NCBI GenBank assembly: GCA_922989275.2
Contig: OV277862.1
Span: 45,347,786 to 45,411,785 of the forward strand
Length of the DNA: 64,000 bases
Direction: 5' to 3'
Source: Gari tellinella
Lineage: Eukaryota; Mollusca; Bivalvia; Cardiida; Psammobiidae
Shown: one piece after another, positions 11,030 through 21,297 of the stretch
Layout of the letters: each line of letters opens with the position of its first letter
Numbering within the stretch: position 1 is the stretch's first letter
Made by a program: the position numbers and the translations under genes
The notes under the pieces: generated by a model
What the model saw: the letters and a program-made list of their open reading frames with translations, nothing else
Database searches by the model: none
Told to the model about the DNA's origin: nothing

Positions 11030-11631
11030 CCTATATTTACTGAACTGCTTCTTGCTAGTACTAAATTACCGTTCTTCGTCTATTTTGATGTCTACCATGA
11101 ATTACACGTATGCTTACTGGACGGATTCATTCCAAACATTCAGAGTGATAATTGAACAAAGAGACCCACCCAAATAATGAAATAAAAAGTCGTATTATTG
11201 ATAAGAACAAATGAAGACAACACATAGGCCGTATTTCCGGTTCCGGTGTGATAGTTGTGTTTATTTTTGGCAGTGCGTAAAATTGATAATTTTGGATGTA
11301 TATTGTGTATAAAAATGGACTATTTTGGATCAAATGAAAGATAAGTGTTCTATCTAACCGTCATATTGCTAAACTTTATAAACTGTGTGTGACAAGTTGT
11401 ATTTGCTCTAGATCAGTAATATTCCTTTGTTCGGAAGATATTTATTCAGGGGTCAAGGTCATCTCATGGACAGTTTGAGAAGTGTTCAGACCTCATATTG
11501 TACCCGGTTCGTCACGCATGATTGATTACGCACTGGCCATAACGGTATCGTGAATGTGGAAATACCAGTGATATACAGTCAGACTATAGTTAACATCGCA
11601 TGAAACTGTACAGTGATACCATACGTATTCA
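11030..11631 (+). other. Upstream flank and probable 5' region of the intact LINE
   Basis: No gene is visible. The stretch nearest ORF1 (roughly 11400-11631) may be the LINE's 5' untranslated region and promoter. With only one copy in the window, the 5' boundary and target duplication cannot be placed. Confidence 0.35.
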
Positions 11632-12639
11632 ATGCCAAAAAGGAAAAAATTGGACCGCAGAAAAAGCAGTGACTCAGACTCAGAAAACTTAACTAGTAAA
11701 CAATGTAGACACGATAACAAACTGAACTCTAGCATAAGTGAAGCCATATCTGAGGCAAACAGTGTTTTGTATGAGGCCCGATCCGAGGCCGAAACCGACG
11801 CAGCTTTACTTGACCAACACCAAGAGTTCCCATCTAGTTCTAAACAACAGACAGTCATGGCTACAGGATCATCCAACGACTTAAAAGACTTACGTGATCA
11901 AATGTCTTTAGTGTTATCGACAGTTACTGAGATAAAAACCAGCCAGGATAGCATGCGCAAGGCATTTGACTCAAAACTCGACAAAATGAGAAACGAATTC
12001 TTGGCTACCATAGACGGAAAGCTCCGGAATCTGCGGGACGAAATAAGCCTTGATATCAGCAAAGAAAGTGGTAGAATAGACAATTTGCTGACAGCTCTTC
12101 AAACACTGAATACAAGGCTAGATAGAGTAGAGAATTCACCCAGTCAAACTCCAGCAGCAGAAGGCAACTCCGCAAATGCTTCTGTAAACAGCGGTTACCA
12201 TGGCAACCGTCGTGCAAACCTCGATGACACAGATTTGTGTATAGTAGCAACCGGCGTCCCATTTCAAGAAGGAGAAAATCTAATCGAAAAAGCAGAGGGG
12301 ATCGTGCGAGCGCTGGGAGATGATGTATCAACAAACGTGTTAGTCACTGGGGCAAAGCGGTTCAGATCAATCTTCGAGGGAAAGCCAGGCTTAGTGAAAA
12401 TAAGCTTCCAGAATGTGCAAGAAAAGATACGTGTGTTAATGAGCAAGGGCAACCTTAAAGACACAGATGACTATAAGCATGTCTACCTTAAGAGCAGCAA
12501 ATCCCGCGCTGAAAGACTGATAGAATCAAACGCAAGAACATTGCTACGTCAGTTACCACAGGGACACAACTTCCGGGTTGACGCCAGCGGTCGTATTCGG
12601 GAACGCACGGATCAGGGCAACGGTGCCCAAACTCATTAG
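11632..12639 (+). CDS. LINE ORF1 protein (coiled coil plus RRM-like nucleic-acid-binding domain)
   Basis: This 335-residue frame begins with ATG at 11632 and ends at the TAG at 12637-12639. Residues 2-11 (PKRKKLDRRK) form a basic, nuclear-localisation-like start. Residues about 84-165 are heptad-rich (DLRDQMSLVLSTVTEIK onward), a likely trimerising coiled coil. A Ser/Asn/Ala linker follows. From about 198 the sequence (DLCIVATGVPFQEGENLIEKA, then KRFRSIFEGKPGLVKISF) follows the RRM and C-terminal domain style of L1-type ORF1 proteins, which bind the element's RNA as chaperones. There are no CCHC knuckles. The frame is uninterrupted, which argues for a young copy. It shares its reading frame with ORF2. 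Its role in the RNP is inferred from the family. Confidence 0.85.
   Translation: MPKRKKLDRRKSSDSDSENLTSKQCRHDNKLNSSISEAISEANSVLYEARSEAETDAALLDQHQEFPSSSKQQTVMATGSSNDLKDLRDQMSLVLSTVTEIKTSQDSMRKAFDSKLDKMRNEFLATIDGKLRNLRDEISLDISKESGRIDNLLTALQTLNTRLDRVENSPSQTPAAEGNSANASVNSGYHGNRRANLDDTDLCIVATGVPFQEGENLIEKAEGIVRALGDDVSTNVLVTGAKRFRSIFEGKPGLVKISFQNVQEKIRVLMSKGNLKDTDDYKHVYLKSSKSRAERLIESNARTLLRQLPQGHNFRVDASGRIRERTDQGNGAQTH
12637..12639 (+). promoter_or_regulatory. In-frame UAG separating ORF1 from ORF2 (candidate readthrough site)
   Basis: ORF1 ends ...ACT CAT TAG GAT AAG... and the same frame continues without another stop to 16137. ORF2 has no early in-frame AUG. The only nearby ATG (12683) is in another frame, and the conserved endonuclease start (TITIAQANVCGW) lies within the first 20 codons after the stop. 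Either the stop is read through or reinitiated past, or it is a recent nonsense mutation in a once-fused frame. Confidence 0.5.
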
Positions 12640-15600
12640 GATAAGCCCCGACCCAGTGAAACTATAACAATCGCGCAAGCAAATGTGTGCGGATGGACTA
12701 AAGATAATCATAGTTTACGGGAAAATCTCATACGCGCAATAGACGCTGATATCATATCTATTTCTGAAAGTCATTTGCCGGGCAACAATGGTATAGATTT
12801 ACATGGTTATTCATGGTTTGGATTTAACAGAAGGGACATACATCGCGATGCTCCAAAGGCCTCCGGTGGAGTCGGGCTACTTGTAAAATCAAGAATATGT
12901 GACACCTTTAACATATCAATTGTCGACAGATCATTTGACGGGATATTAGCTGTAAAATTTATTCATAAAGAAACAGACAGAAATTTCATTGTTTTCGCAT
13001 GTTACCTTCCACCCGAAAACTCAACACGCGGTCGCGACTCTCAGACTTTTTACGCGCATCTGTTAGCCCAAATCTACATGCACTGTGAATGCGACTTAAT
13101 GTTTCTAGCAGGCGACTTTAACTCAAGGATTGGTGCGTTATCCGACATTGTTTTCGACTGTGATTCCATTCCAGAACGTAATGTCATTGACAAAAGTGTT
13201 AATCAGCACGGCCATGAATTTCTTGAATTTTTAATTGAAAGTAAATTCTGCATTTTAAATGGTAGATTCAATGCTGAAAAAGACAATTATACATCTGTAT
13301 CCAGTAAAGGGAAATCTGTGGTCGACTATATTTGTGTTCCGCATGATGTGTACAAATCGTGCAAGAGCTTCGAAGTGGTAACGGTACAGTCTATTGTCGA
13401 CAGCCATTCGCTGCACGGGTTATTAGGCGAAAGATCAAGACTTCCTGATCACTCCGTTCTTCGCATGGAGATAGAACTAAATTGCAGTGTGTGCACGCAA
13501 TCAAGCGATAATACAGTGGAGAATAGACGTTACAACTTTAAACGCACACCACAGGACTTTATGACTAGCGAAATATGTAGACTCGCAATCGCAGATATTA
13601 TTTCAGAAATCCAAAGCGCGCGGGAAACTCAAGAGTCAATGGATAATATATATGACAGCCTCTGTGAATTCATTTTGACAGAAATGAAAAACAATATTCC
13701 TTTGTGTGGATCGTCTCAAAGAACAAACAAACGCTTTAAGCATAAGAAGCCATACTGGAACGGTGAATTGCAGATTAATTGGAACACTATGCGTGATAAA
13801 GAAAAGGAATACCTTAAGTGTCGTGATAACAGACGCGAGCGATTACGCTTACATAGAAACTATATTGACGCACGAAATTCTTTTGATAGACTTTTACATC
13901 AGCATGAACGTGCATACCGTAGACTGCAAGCCTTGGAACTGGAAGAAATGAACACATCAAATCCGAACGAATTCTGGAATAAGATAAAAAGTATGGGTCC
14001 GCGAAAAGACCGAAGTATTCCGGTTGAAATTATTAACGATCATGGGAACACATGCACAGATGAAAGCGCAGTATTTGAAAAATGGAAACGAGATTTTTAC
14101 AACTTGTACAACTGCGAAGAAGAATCAGACTTTGACGAAACACACTATGACCGGGCAAAAATCCATAAAATGTTGCTAGAATATGACATGGAGGATCCTC
14201 TGTTTGATCCAAACCCAGAGCTGAATTTCAATATATCAATCGAGGAAGTGACAAACGCTGTTCAAAAATCAAGAAACGGATCAGCAATGGGGTACGATGG
14301 AATACCGTACGACGTATTGAAAAGTCCGACAGTTATAGTTGCGTTACAATCATTGTTCCAATACGTTTTTGACTGTAGCATAATACCATCTGTGTGGAGA
14401 AAGGCAATTATATGTCCGTTACTGAAAGATCCATGCTCGGACAAACGCATTCCAATGAACTATAGGGGTATCAGCCTTCTGTCCTGCATTAGTAAATTGT
14501 ATTCTTCCGTGTTAAATAGACGCTTAATGACATATCTTGAAGATAATGACATCTTAGCAGACGAGCAAAACGGTTTCAGAAAGAGTCGTTCATGTGAAGA
14601 TCACGTATTCACGCTCAACAGTATTATTAAGAACAACAAATCCGTTTTCACAGCATACATCGATCTTAGACGCTGTTTTGATTATATAGACAGAGATATG
14701 CTACTGTATAAATTATTGTTAAATAAAATAGACGGTAAATTTTATAGTTCAATTAAAAACATATACGCAAGTTCAGTGTCTTGTATTCGCATAAACAACA
14801 AGCTTACGGACTGGTTCATGTGCTCGACGGGGGTGAAACAGGGCTGTACTTTGTCTCCGACACTCTATTCCGTGTTCGCGAATGACCTTATTAGTGAGGT
14901 CAACGACCTTGACCTAGGATTTGACATAGGAAACCGGAAGTTGTCAATGTTGGCATATGCAGACGACATCTGTTTATTAGCACAAAATGAAAATGATCTT
15001 CAGTCAATGTTGGATGTGGTTCATAACTGGTGCAAGCGATGGCGAATCTTAATAAACACGAACAAATCAAAATGCATGCATTTCAGAAAGGGTAAAACAG
15101 AACGCAGCAATCATCAGTTTAAGGTCGGTGACAACGTACTTGAAACAGTGGATAAATACAAATACCTTGGAGTGATCTTTCAAGAATTTAACGACTTTTC
15201 GTCCCATTGTGAAGCGTTAGGTAAAGGAGCGGGCCGTGCACTCGGCAGCATCATCAGCAAAATACACTCATTGAGAGACTTGGGATTTCAATCTTACGAT
15301 AAGCTATACCACTCCTGTGTAACACCAATTCTTGACTATTGTTCAGCCGTATGGGGTTTCAAAAAGTACCAATCTATTGATAACGTTCAGCATAGAGCAA
15401 TGCGTTACTTTTTAGGAGTACACCGTTTCACGCCTATTTTAGCTATGAATGGTGATATGGGATGGATTCCCAGTGTTTACAGACGTTGGACTTCAATGTT
15501 GAGGCTCTGGAATAGACTAATACTAATGGAAGACTCTCGCATTACAAAGCAAGTGTTTGAAATGGATTATTCCAAGTGTAAAAATAACTGGTCAAAAGAC

Positions 15601-16137
15601 ATAAAACACGTGATGTCAGAACTAGGTCTTATAGAGTCGTTTGATAGCAAAACCGTTATCAGTATTTCTCAGGCAAATATACTGATCTATAACTACTACA
15701 GTAATATCTGGTCTCACGATGTTGAAAAAGTACAAAAACTTAGAACATACAGACGTTTCAAAAGTATATTTGGGTGTGAATACTATGTGAAAATGAACCT
15801 TAGTAAATATGAGCGCTCATTATTATGCCAGTTCAGATCAGGTATTTTACCGTTAAGAATTGAAACAGGTAGATATATAGGGGAATCACGTGACCAAAGA
15901 CTATGTAGATTTTGTGATAGCGACAGCGTAGAAGATGAGGTTCACTTCTTATTTAATTGTAGTTATTACAATGACATAAGGAGAGAACCCCAGTTTCATA
16001 GTTTATTTGTCGACACTGCAAACAGTCCTATAGACCAAAGACTATCAACTGCTATGACTTCATTCCCAAGACAACTTGCAAAATATTTAGTCAAAGCGTA
16101 TATTGTAAGAAGAAACGTTATTTTTAATACTAATTAG
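12640..16137 (+). CDS. LINE ORF2: APE endonuclease, reverse transcriptase, C-terminal zinc finger
   Basis: The frame opens directly after the ORF1 stop. Conserved protein begins at TITIAQANVCGW, so a start at the GTG at 12685 would cut the endonuclease. Counting from 12685, endonuclease residues include E in SISESHL, AGDFNSRIG (about 142) and LPDHS (about 254). RT motifs follow: NYRGISLLS, NGFRKSRSCEDH, AYIDLRRCFDYIDRD, GVKQGCTLSPTLY, the catalytic LAYADDIC (about 757) and YKYLGVIF. Near 1074-1090 a CCHC finger, CRFCDSDSVEDEVHFLFNC, closes the protein. No RNase H is present. The protein would nick target DNA and reverse-transcribe the LINE RNA at the nick. All catalytic motifs look intact. 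The clade is probably within the Jockey/CR1-like group, by style only. Confidence 0.92.
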   Translation, partial: DKPRPSETITIAQANVCGWTKDNHSLRENLIRAIDADIISISESHLPGNNGIDLHGYSWFGFNRRDIHRDAPKASGGVGLLVKSRICDTFNISIVDRSFDGILAVKFIHKETDRNFIVFACYLPPENSTRGRDSQTFYAHLLAQIYMHCECDLMFLAGDFNSRIGALSDIVFDCDSIPERNVIDKSVNQHGHEFLEFLIESKFCILNGRFNAEKDNYTSVSSKGKSVVDYICVPHDVYKSCKSFEVVTVQSIVDSHSLHGLLGERSRLPDHSVLRMEIELNCSVCTQSSDNTVENRRYNFKRTPQDFMTSEICRLAIADIISEIQSARETQESMDNIYDSLCEFILTEMKNNIPLCGSSQRTNKRFKHKKPYWNGELQINWNTMRDKEKEYLKCRDNRRERLRLHRNYIDARNSFDRLLHQHERAYRRLQALELEEMNTSNPNEFWNKIKSMGPRKDRSIPVEIINDHGNTCTDESAVFEKWKRDFYNLYNCEEESDFDETHYDRAKIHKMLLEYDMEDPLFDPNPELNFNISIEEVTNAVQKSRNGSAMGYDGIPYDVLKSPTVIVALQSLFQYVFDCSIIPSVWRKAIICPLLKDPCSDKRIPMNYRGISLLSCISKLYSSVLNRRLMTYLEDNDILADEQNGFRKSRSCEDHVFTLNSIIKNNKSVFTAYIDLRRCFDYIDRDMLLYKLLLNKIDGKFYSSIKNIYASSVSCIRINNKLTDWFMCSTGVKQGCTLSPTLYSVFANDLISEVNDLDLGFDIGNRKLSMLAYADDICLLAQNENDLQSMLDVVHNWCKRWRILINTNKSKCMHFRKGKTERSNHQFKVGDNVLETVDKYKYLGVIFQEFNDFSSHCEALGKGAGRALGSIISKIHSLRDLGFQSYDKLYHSCVTPILDYCSAVWGFKKYQSIDNVQHRAMRYFLGVHRFTPILAMNGDMGWIPSVYRRWTSMLRLWNRLILMEDSRITKQVFEMDYSKCKNNWSKDIKHVMSELGLIESFDSKTVISISQANILIYNYYSNIWSHDVEKVQKLRTYRRFKSIFGCEYYVKMNLSKYERSLLCQFRSGILPLRIETGRYIGESRDQRLCRFCDSDSVEDEVHFLFNCSYYNDIRREPQFHSLFVDTANSPIDQRLSTAMTSFPRQLAKYLVKAYIVRRNVIFNTN

Positions 16138-16196
16138 GATGTCGCAATTGTTATCGTATGGTTGAAATATCAACTTAAGCCTTTAAAGGACAAATG
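16138..16196 (+). other. Short 3' tail of the LINE
   Basis: About 60 bp lie between the ORF2 stop and the start of the next MITE (ACAGGGGAAACCGTTATTC). There is no poly-A and no obvious microsatellite end. Either the LINE 3' end is very short or the MITE inserted in the tail. Confidence 0.4.
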
Positions 16197-16424
16197 TTAC
16201 AGGGGAAACCGTTATTCTTTCTCGACAAGCAAGTTTGTGATAAGCTGAATTGTGTTCAGCGCTGACAGTTTGAATCCAGATCATACGCCGAGCAACTCGG
16301 CGTCTGATCAGGCCTCAAACTGTTTAACTATTTGTGTATTTATCATAGTTTTATTTCATTGCGTTTGTACATGTATACCGTTTCGTTTGAACGGGAGAGA
16401 ATAACGTTTTCGACACTGTTTCAT
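16197..16424. mobile_element. Family A MITE, diverged copy
   Basis: ACAGGGGAAACCGTTATTCTTTC is mirrored by GGGAGAGAATAACGTTTTCGACACTGT. The hairpin is at 16264-16325 with a GCCGAGCAACTCGGC tip in place of the usual GCCGGGTAACCCGGC, and the tip still pairs. Confidence 0.6.
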
Positions 16425-16529
16425 GTTGTTGTAACTATGCATTCTTTAAATGTATAACAATATTACATGTATATAACTGTGTTTAATTACCTTAGCATTG
16501 ATATATTCACTGAGGACTTCTCAGTTTTG

Positions 16530-17100
16530 TTGCAAGGGAAATGGTTATCATTTCCCAAGAGCGACTTTGTGGTCCGTTTGATAGCGTCAAGTATAGCTAG
16601 TTTGGATCAAGTTCAAACGCCGAGTAAGTCGGCGTCTTATCAGGCGCCAAACTGTCATACACTCTTTGAAGCGAATCACCGACGTTTGCGTTAGGATGTG
16701 AGTTTCGCAGTTTTATTGCATTGCGTTTGCCATTCGTTTCGTTTAAATGGGAAATAATAACAATTTGCCATTGTTCCATGTCGTGGTAAATGTATGCATT
16801 CTTTAAACGTATAATTAGATTATAACTGTGTTTAATTGAACCTTGATATTTCAATGATTACATTAACAATTAAATGTTTACCTAAACTTTGTCTTGGAGA
16901 AAGGCAAGTGTTTGTAGAAGGGGAAATCATTAACCCTTCATAAATGGCGAGTTTATGATCTGTTTCATGGTGCTCAGTGAATACAGTTTGGATCCAATTC
17001 ACACACCGAGAAACTCGGCGTCTGACCAGGCTTCAAACTGTCAGACACTCGTTGAAGCAAATCGCCAGCGTTTGCGATGAATCGCGATTTTCGCCACTGT
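16530..17100. repeat. Two more diverged hairpin-bearing MITE copies in tandem
   Basis: Hairpins at about 16597-16655 and 16983-17041 have GCCGAGTAAGTCGGC and ACCGAGAAACTCGGC tips. Both units share GAAGC-AATCxCC(G/A)xCGTTTGCG and GGGAAAT-ATxAT(C/A)A flanks. They look like decayed relatives of the element at 16197. Confidence 0.5.
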
Positions 17101-17480
17101 ATCGTGTTTTTGTTAACTATATACTCTTTAAATGTATATAACAATGTGCAAGACATTTATGTTCAAATAGTGGTGACTTATAGGCCCACTGGGCCGGGTG
17201 CAAATTGTTTGTATTTAAACAATATTTTGTTAAAACATTATGTACTATGCACATGTCACAATAATAAAATATTTACTTACATATTAAAATAAGTTCTGAT
17301 TTATGCCGTGAACAAGGACGAGTCATCTTTGTAAATGACTTGAATATAAAAATACATAATTATAGATATATATTAAGAGAAGGCACGATCCCGAAATACC
17401 AGTCAACACATGCATTATTTAATCAACTAATATATCAATTAATTTATCACTTAATTAATAAATGCATGAGTGACACGATG
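17101..17480. other. Nothing recognisable
   Basis: AT-rich DNA with ATTAAT runs near 17420-17462. No gene, RNA or element boundary can be supported. Confidence 0.3.
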
Positions 17481-17486
17481 GTTATT

Positions 17487-17552
17487 TGCAAACAGATTGG
17501 ATCCTAGAAAAACACCGAATAACGCGGCGTCTTCCCAGGATCCAAACTGTCT
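17487..17552. repeat. Isolated shared-hairpin remnant
   Basis: GCAAACAGATTGGATCCTAG and GGATCCAAACTGTCTG pair around a damaged AACACCGAATAACGCGGCGT tip. The outer arms are better preserved than the tip. Confidence 0.55.
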
Positions 17553-17807
17553 GATACTCGTTTCCATCACCACTGCAAAGAGATACAATCCTGATATTCA
17601 ATTATTTTGGATAGTTCAAGGGATGTTATCTGAGGTTTATGGGGGACCCACATAAATTCAAAATGAAGACTCCCCAAGGACGTTATGCACTTGAGACATA
17701 AAAAATATTAATTTCAGCGTACCGGTCCGACGCATGTTGAAAGCGGAAAGTCAGTTTATATAAAACAAGAAGACCTTGAATATTGAATGAAATGATAGCA
17801 ATTGTTG

Positions 17808-18064
17808 CAAACACGGACAAAGAACAATGTTTAACGTACAAAGTTTGTGTTGACGAAATTATTTACAGTTTGAACATACATATATATTTTCAGTCAAACC
17901 TCGATATCATTTTAACCTTTATCCTGCTAAACACTATTTGACAGATTTTCCATACAGCTTGGATCCGGATCAGACGTCATGTAACTTGGTGTCTGTTTCG
18001 GATCAAAACTGTTTGACACCCGGACAATATTTTCTCCGAAACTACACTAATCGGAAGAAGTTAA
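17808..18064. repeat. First unit of a dispersed ~260-bp duplication (TTAA-type element)
   Basis: This block from TTGCAAACxCGG through TAACCTTTATCCTGCTAAAC and a decayed hairpin (17953-18015) to ACCCGGACAATATTTTCTCC is repeated at 18721-19225. It provides the empty-site sequence for the GGGCCCG element that interrupts the second unit. Confidence 0.75.
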
Positions 18065-18720
18065 AAATCAAGCCGACGAGAGTTCCAACAGACGACCGTT
18101 CAATTTGTTTCCACGTTATAAGGGTTAACATTGAAACAAAGTTCGGATCTGTACGCGTTATAGGTTGGAAATCCACGAATACTTTTCAGCGAGTAATGTA
18201 AATGTTTATATAAGTGCTTATATTCCAAGATCTTAATTTCTCAATATAACTTTATACAGCAACCACGTATTTGCGTCATCTTTTTTATACAAATTTTACA
18301 AGTGGTCACATTAGAGAGTTTTCAATGAAATGAAACATTCCAATTCAACAACAGATAGTTGGTATGGGGACAAAACTATCCTACATGACTGAGTTTGTAA
18401 CAATTTGAAGAAATAATGTTGAATATCCATTTTAACTACATCAAAAACCGACGATCTGGTCTCTTTTTAGAGCAGTTTTCTTCAGATTTACTAATGGTAT
18501 TTCCAAGATGCAGTACAGTAGAAATGCAAGATGCGGTACAGTTAACAGTCATCTGCTTGCAAGACGCAGTACAGTGATTGTAGAATGAAACGTTTAAATT
18601 TGCAAATTGTGCGACTGTTTCGTTAACGCTTTGAGTAAATCCTAATACATAGAGTTACCTACTATCTGTAGAAGAGAAACAATTATACTTTGGCAGTTTA
18701 TGATGCTGATATTCGACCAA
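18065..18720. other. Nothing recognisable apart from a short direct repeat
   Basis: Between 18500 and 18565 the words AAGATGCxGTACAGT occur three times about 20-25 bp apart (a small minisatellite). Otherwise this is AT-rich unique sequence. Confidence 0.35.
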
Positions 18721-19225
18721 TTTTTGCAAACTCGGCACACAATGTTTAACGTACAAAGTATGTGTTGACGAGAAAAATATACGGTTTGAATATACATATC
18801 TCTTTTCAGTCAAACCTCGATATCATTTTAACCTTTATCCTGCTAAACACGATTTGACAGATTTTCCGTAGAGCTTGGATCCGGATCAGATGTCATGTAA
18901 CTCGGTGTCTGTTTCGGATCAAAACTGTTTGACACCCGGGGCCCGTTTTACTAAACTACTTACGCAAAATTTTTGCGTAAGTCAAAATTTTAAATTTTAA
19001 TCTATTTTTTTTATTATCACTTGCTACAAACAGCAAATAGCCAGATCAGAGGACGCGCTTTTAGCGCGTCCTCTGATCTGGCTATTTGCTGTTTACAAAC
19101 GTTTATGATAGAAAAATAAGAATTGAACGATTTTGACTTACGCAAAAATTTTGCGTAAGTAGTTTAGTAAAACGGGCCCCCGGACAATATTTTTTCCGAA
19201 ACTTCACTAATCGGAAGCTAGATAT
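18721..19225. repeat. Second unit of the 17.8-kb duplication, split by a GGGCCCG MITE
   Basis: It matches 17808-18064 up to GTTTGACACCCG, is interrupted by 18939-19179, and resumes at CCGGACAATATTTTTTCCG. The hairpin in this unit (18870-18931) carries different substitutions from that of the first unit. Confidence 0.75.
18939..19179. mobile_element. GGGCCCG-family MITE with CCG target duplication
   Basis: Ends are GGGCCCGTTTTACTAAAC and complement. CCG flanks both sides (18936-18938, 19180-19182). The unoccupied homologous site at about 18020 has a single CCG, so the 3-bp duplication is shown directly. The internal hairpin (19027-19094) pairs CAAACAGCAAATAGCCAGAT with its complement around a GACGCGCTTTTAGCGCGTC tip. 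The 3-bp target fits PIF/Harbinger-type transposition. Confidence 0.92.
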
Positions 19226-19513
19226 TCGTCTGATCTGGCTCCAAACTGTATGCAATGAAACATTATTGCTTTACAGCGAACGTGATTATTGGGAAACAAA
19301 GACGCCATATCTACGGTGCGATGTGTCAACTCACATGTATTTTTTTTTTTATACTTTTAAAAGTTTTATTTGATAAGGGTATATAATATGATTTGAATGT
19401 GTTTTAGTTACTATGTGTTTATACGGACTTGTAGTTCAATCATATGAGATCTTTTGATTAGTGCATATAGTATCATAATTATTTACATATGGTTTGGTCA
19501 ATATATAAATGTA
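19226..19513. other. Fragment of a family A right end, otherwise unassigned
   Basis: About 19229-19285 reads CTGATCTGGCTCCAAACTGT and then TTATTGGGAAACAAAGA, a solitary family A right half. A T10 run lies near 19343. Nothing else is recognisable. Confidence 0.4.
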
Positions 19514-19683
19514 CACATTACCAGTTGACAGCGCGATACAGAGTGATGTATTTAGCTCGAGACGTATTTGGCGGAAATAGCCGATCTGACGAGCGCCTTG
19601 GCGCGAGTCTGATCGGTTGTTTCCGCCAAAAACGTCGAGAGCTAAATGCAACACTCTGTTGCGCACTGCCAACTGGTGATGTG
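19514..19683. mobile_element. 170-bp near-perfect palindrome
   Basis: Arms of about 80 bp: CACATTACCAGTTGACAGCG pairs with the region before GGTGATGTG, TTTAGCTCGAGACG with CGTCGAGAGCTAAA, and TTTGGCGGAAATAGCCGATC with GATCGGTTGTTTCCGCCAAA, around GACGAGCGCCTTGGCGCGAGTC. The pattern GATCxGACG...CGC at the tip recalls the shared hairpin, but the stem sequence is different. Confidence 0.65.
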
Positions 19684-19844
19684 TTTATTATATGCCTTGA
19701 ATACAAACCAGAAACAACTAAATAGTTGTTTAAATCATTTTATATCCAAAATTTATTAGTTATTTGAAGCAGAACAAGATTTTTTGTATGTCACAAAGAA
19801 TAACGCGGCACTCGTACATGTACGTAGATGACGTCACGTCAAAT

Positions 19845-19925
19845 CGAAAGCGAGGTCAGAGTAAAATACAAAGTGGCTGATACAAGGTGGCTGATACAGA
19901 CTCTTGTATTTTACTCTGCAAATAC
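19845..19925. repeat. Short inverted repeat around a 13-bp tandem duplication
   Basis: CAGAGTAAAATACAA and TTGTATTTTACTCTG are separated by two copies of GTGGCTGATACA(A/G). The perfect 15-bp arms could form a stem of a decayed MITE. Confidence 0.5.
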
Positions 19926-20069
19926 ACGCGGAAACGCTCGATATCACTCGAAGGCATATAATAAATGTTTTTACCGACTTGTTAAAGTGATATTAACCTC
20001 AGACTTCATCCTCGGTAACTATTATATTCACAGATAGAAACACATATTGACCTCAACATAAGTAAAACA

Positions 20070-20427
20070 ACAGTGCTCTCTCCCTACAACGGTCCTCCCA
20101 ACAACGACTCCCTCCTTACAACGACCATTGCCTTAGTTCCCTAATCAGGACGACTATGTCTAACAATTCTACTGCTGCAATCTCATCTGCTGAATTTGTC
20201 GTATGTTGTTTTTTCTAAAATTACATAATGGACATTTTGACAGAAAACACTTAATGACGAGTGATAAACAGCTTGAATCCAGATCAGACGCCGCGTTAAG
20301 CGGCGTCTGATCTGGATTCAAGCTGTTTGTAAATATAGCCAATTTCCCTCACTATAACGACTCCCTCCGAACAGTGCACACAATGTTTGTCCCCTATTGG
20401 AAGTCGTTGTAGAGAGGGAGCGCTGTA
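20070..20427 (+). mobile_element. Family E MITE, complete
   Basis: It runs from CAGTGCTCTCTCCCTACAACG to GTTGTAGAGAGGGAGCGCTG. The hairpin is at 20265-20330 (AACAGCTTGAATCCAGATC arms, GACGCCGCGTTAAGCGGCGTC tip). CTCCCTC-TTACAACGACC half-repeats line both ends. It also contains CTCATCTGCTGAATTTGTCG, a variant of the CGTCTGCTTAAATTGTCG word. Confidence 0.8.
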
Positions 20428-20835
20428 TATTAAAAGAAAGATACCATTCAATTTGATCGCACGTACAGGAATATTCGGATCTTCATTTGTTACAAAACCT
20501 AGTCCCTTTAACCATATAACCAAGTATAATAGTGTAAAATTGATATGTTCAGTTGTCCTTTGCAAACAATGTAGACGTTAATCAGAGTCCTATTATACGA
20601 GTCCTCTTTCGCTTATTGCAGTAAATTGTACAAATAACAACAACCTTAAATGGTAAACTAGAGGGATGACTTTATTAATTGCGCAATTAATTGTTATTGG
20701 AGAGTATTGAAGAACGTTAGAAGTCGTTCAGTAAAGGTCGTTTGCATCGGTTAACGTTTTTGTTTTCCGATACGGTAACTGAACGCGCTACTGTAGTATA
20801 TGTGTAAAACCTATGCCTAATTGTAAGATTGTAGC
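20428..20835. other. Nothing recognisable
   Basis: No supported feature. The segment from about 20792 (GTAGTATATGTGTAAAACCT) to the next element recurs at 21256, showing that the two following family B copies were duplicated together with their flank. Confidence 0.35.
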
Positions 20836-21051
20836 TTAACCCTTTCACTCTCAATGACGCTTAAAAGCGCGTTTGCAAACAGTTTGGAGCCTGATCAGAC
20901 GCCGCGTAACACTTATTTTGAAATTCGCTCAGTCATACTGCCTTACTTTTTAACTTTGAAACGACATTGTAGACACCGACATTGGAGCAGACGACAGTTA
21001 AACGATAAAGGGGTAAAAATCTCACGAAGATATTGAGAGTGAAAGGGTTAA
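20836..21051 (+). mobile_element. Family B MITE with one hairpin arm precisely missing
   Basis: TTAACCCTTTCACTCTCAATG opens the element and ATTGAGAGTGAAAGGGTTAA closes it. The left hairpin arm GCAAACAGTTTGGAGCCTG...GACGCCGCGTAAC is followed directly by ACTTATTTTG. The sister copy at 21298 has the whole right arm at that point. About 32 bp, tip to base, are gone. Confidence 0.85.
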
Positions 21052-21297
21052 AACTCAACACCTGTGTGAGAGGTTTAGCTGACAAAGTATTGGTCATCCT
21101 GTCCACATGCACATCTGGGGTATATATGGGAAAAGTATGTACCATTGCCTGAACCTTATATCCAAACTATGACTACAAGTTCAAATGGCCGTAATTCTCT
21201 GATGAAAATAAACAGATCAAAAAATTAACCCAGGTACAGATACAATAAAGATCTGTAGTATATGTGTAAAACCTAAACCTAATTGTAAGGATGTAGC

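Noticed and set aside
12685..12690. GTG at 12685 as the ORF2 start
   Set aside because: Conserved endonuclease residues (ITIAQANV) lie upstream in the same frame, and GTG is not an expected eukaryotic start here.
13706..14450. Short frames overlapping the LINE ORF2
   Set aside because: They lie in other frames across the intact RT coding region and have no domain of their own.
17938..18201. 87-codon open frame
   Set aside because: Its first third is the translated shared hairpin and the rest is duplicated repeat DNA.
20265..20330. GC-rich hairpins as intrinsic terminators
   Set aside because: No bacterial transcription units exist here, no U-tract follows consistently, and the same hairpin occurs in element centres.
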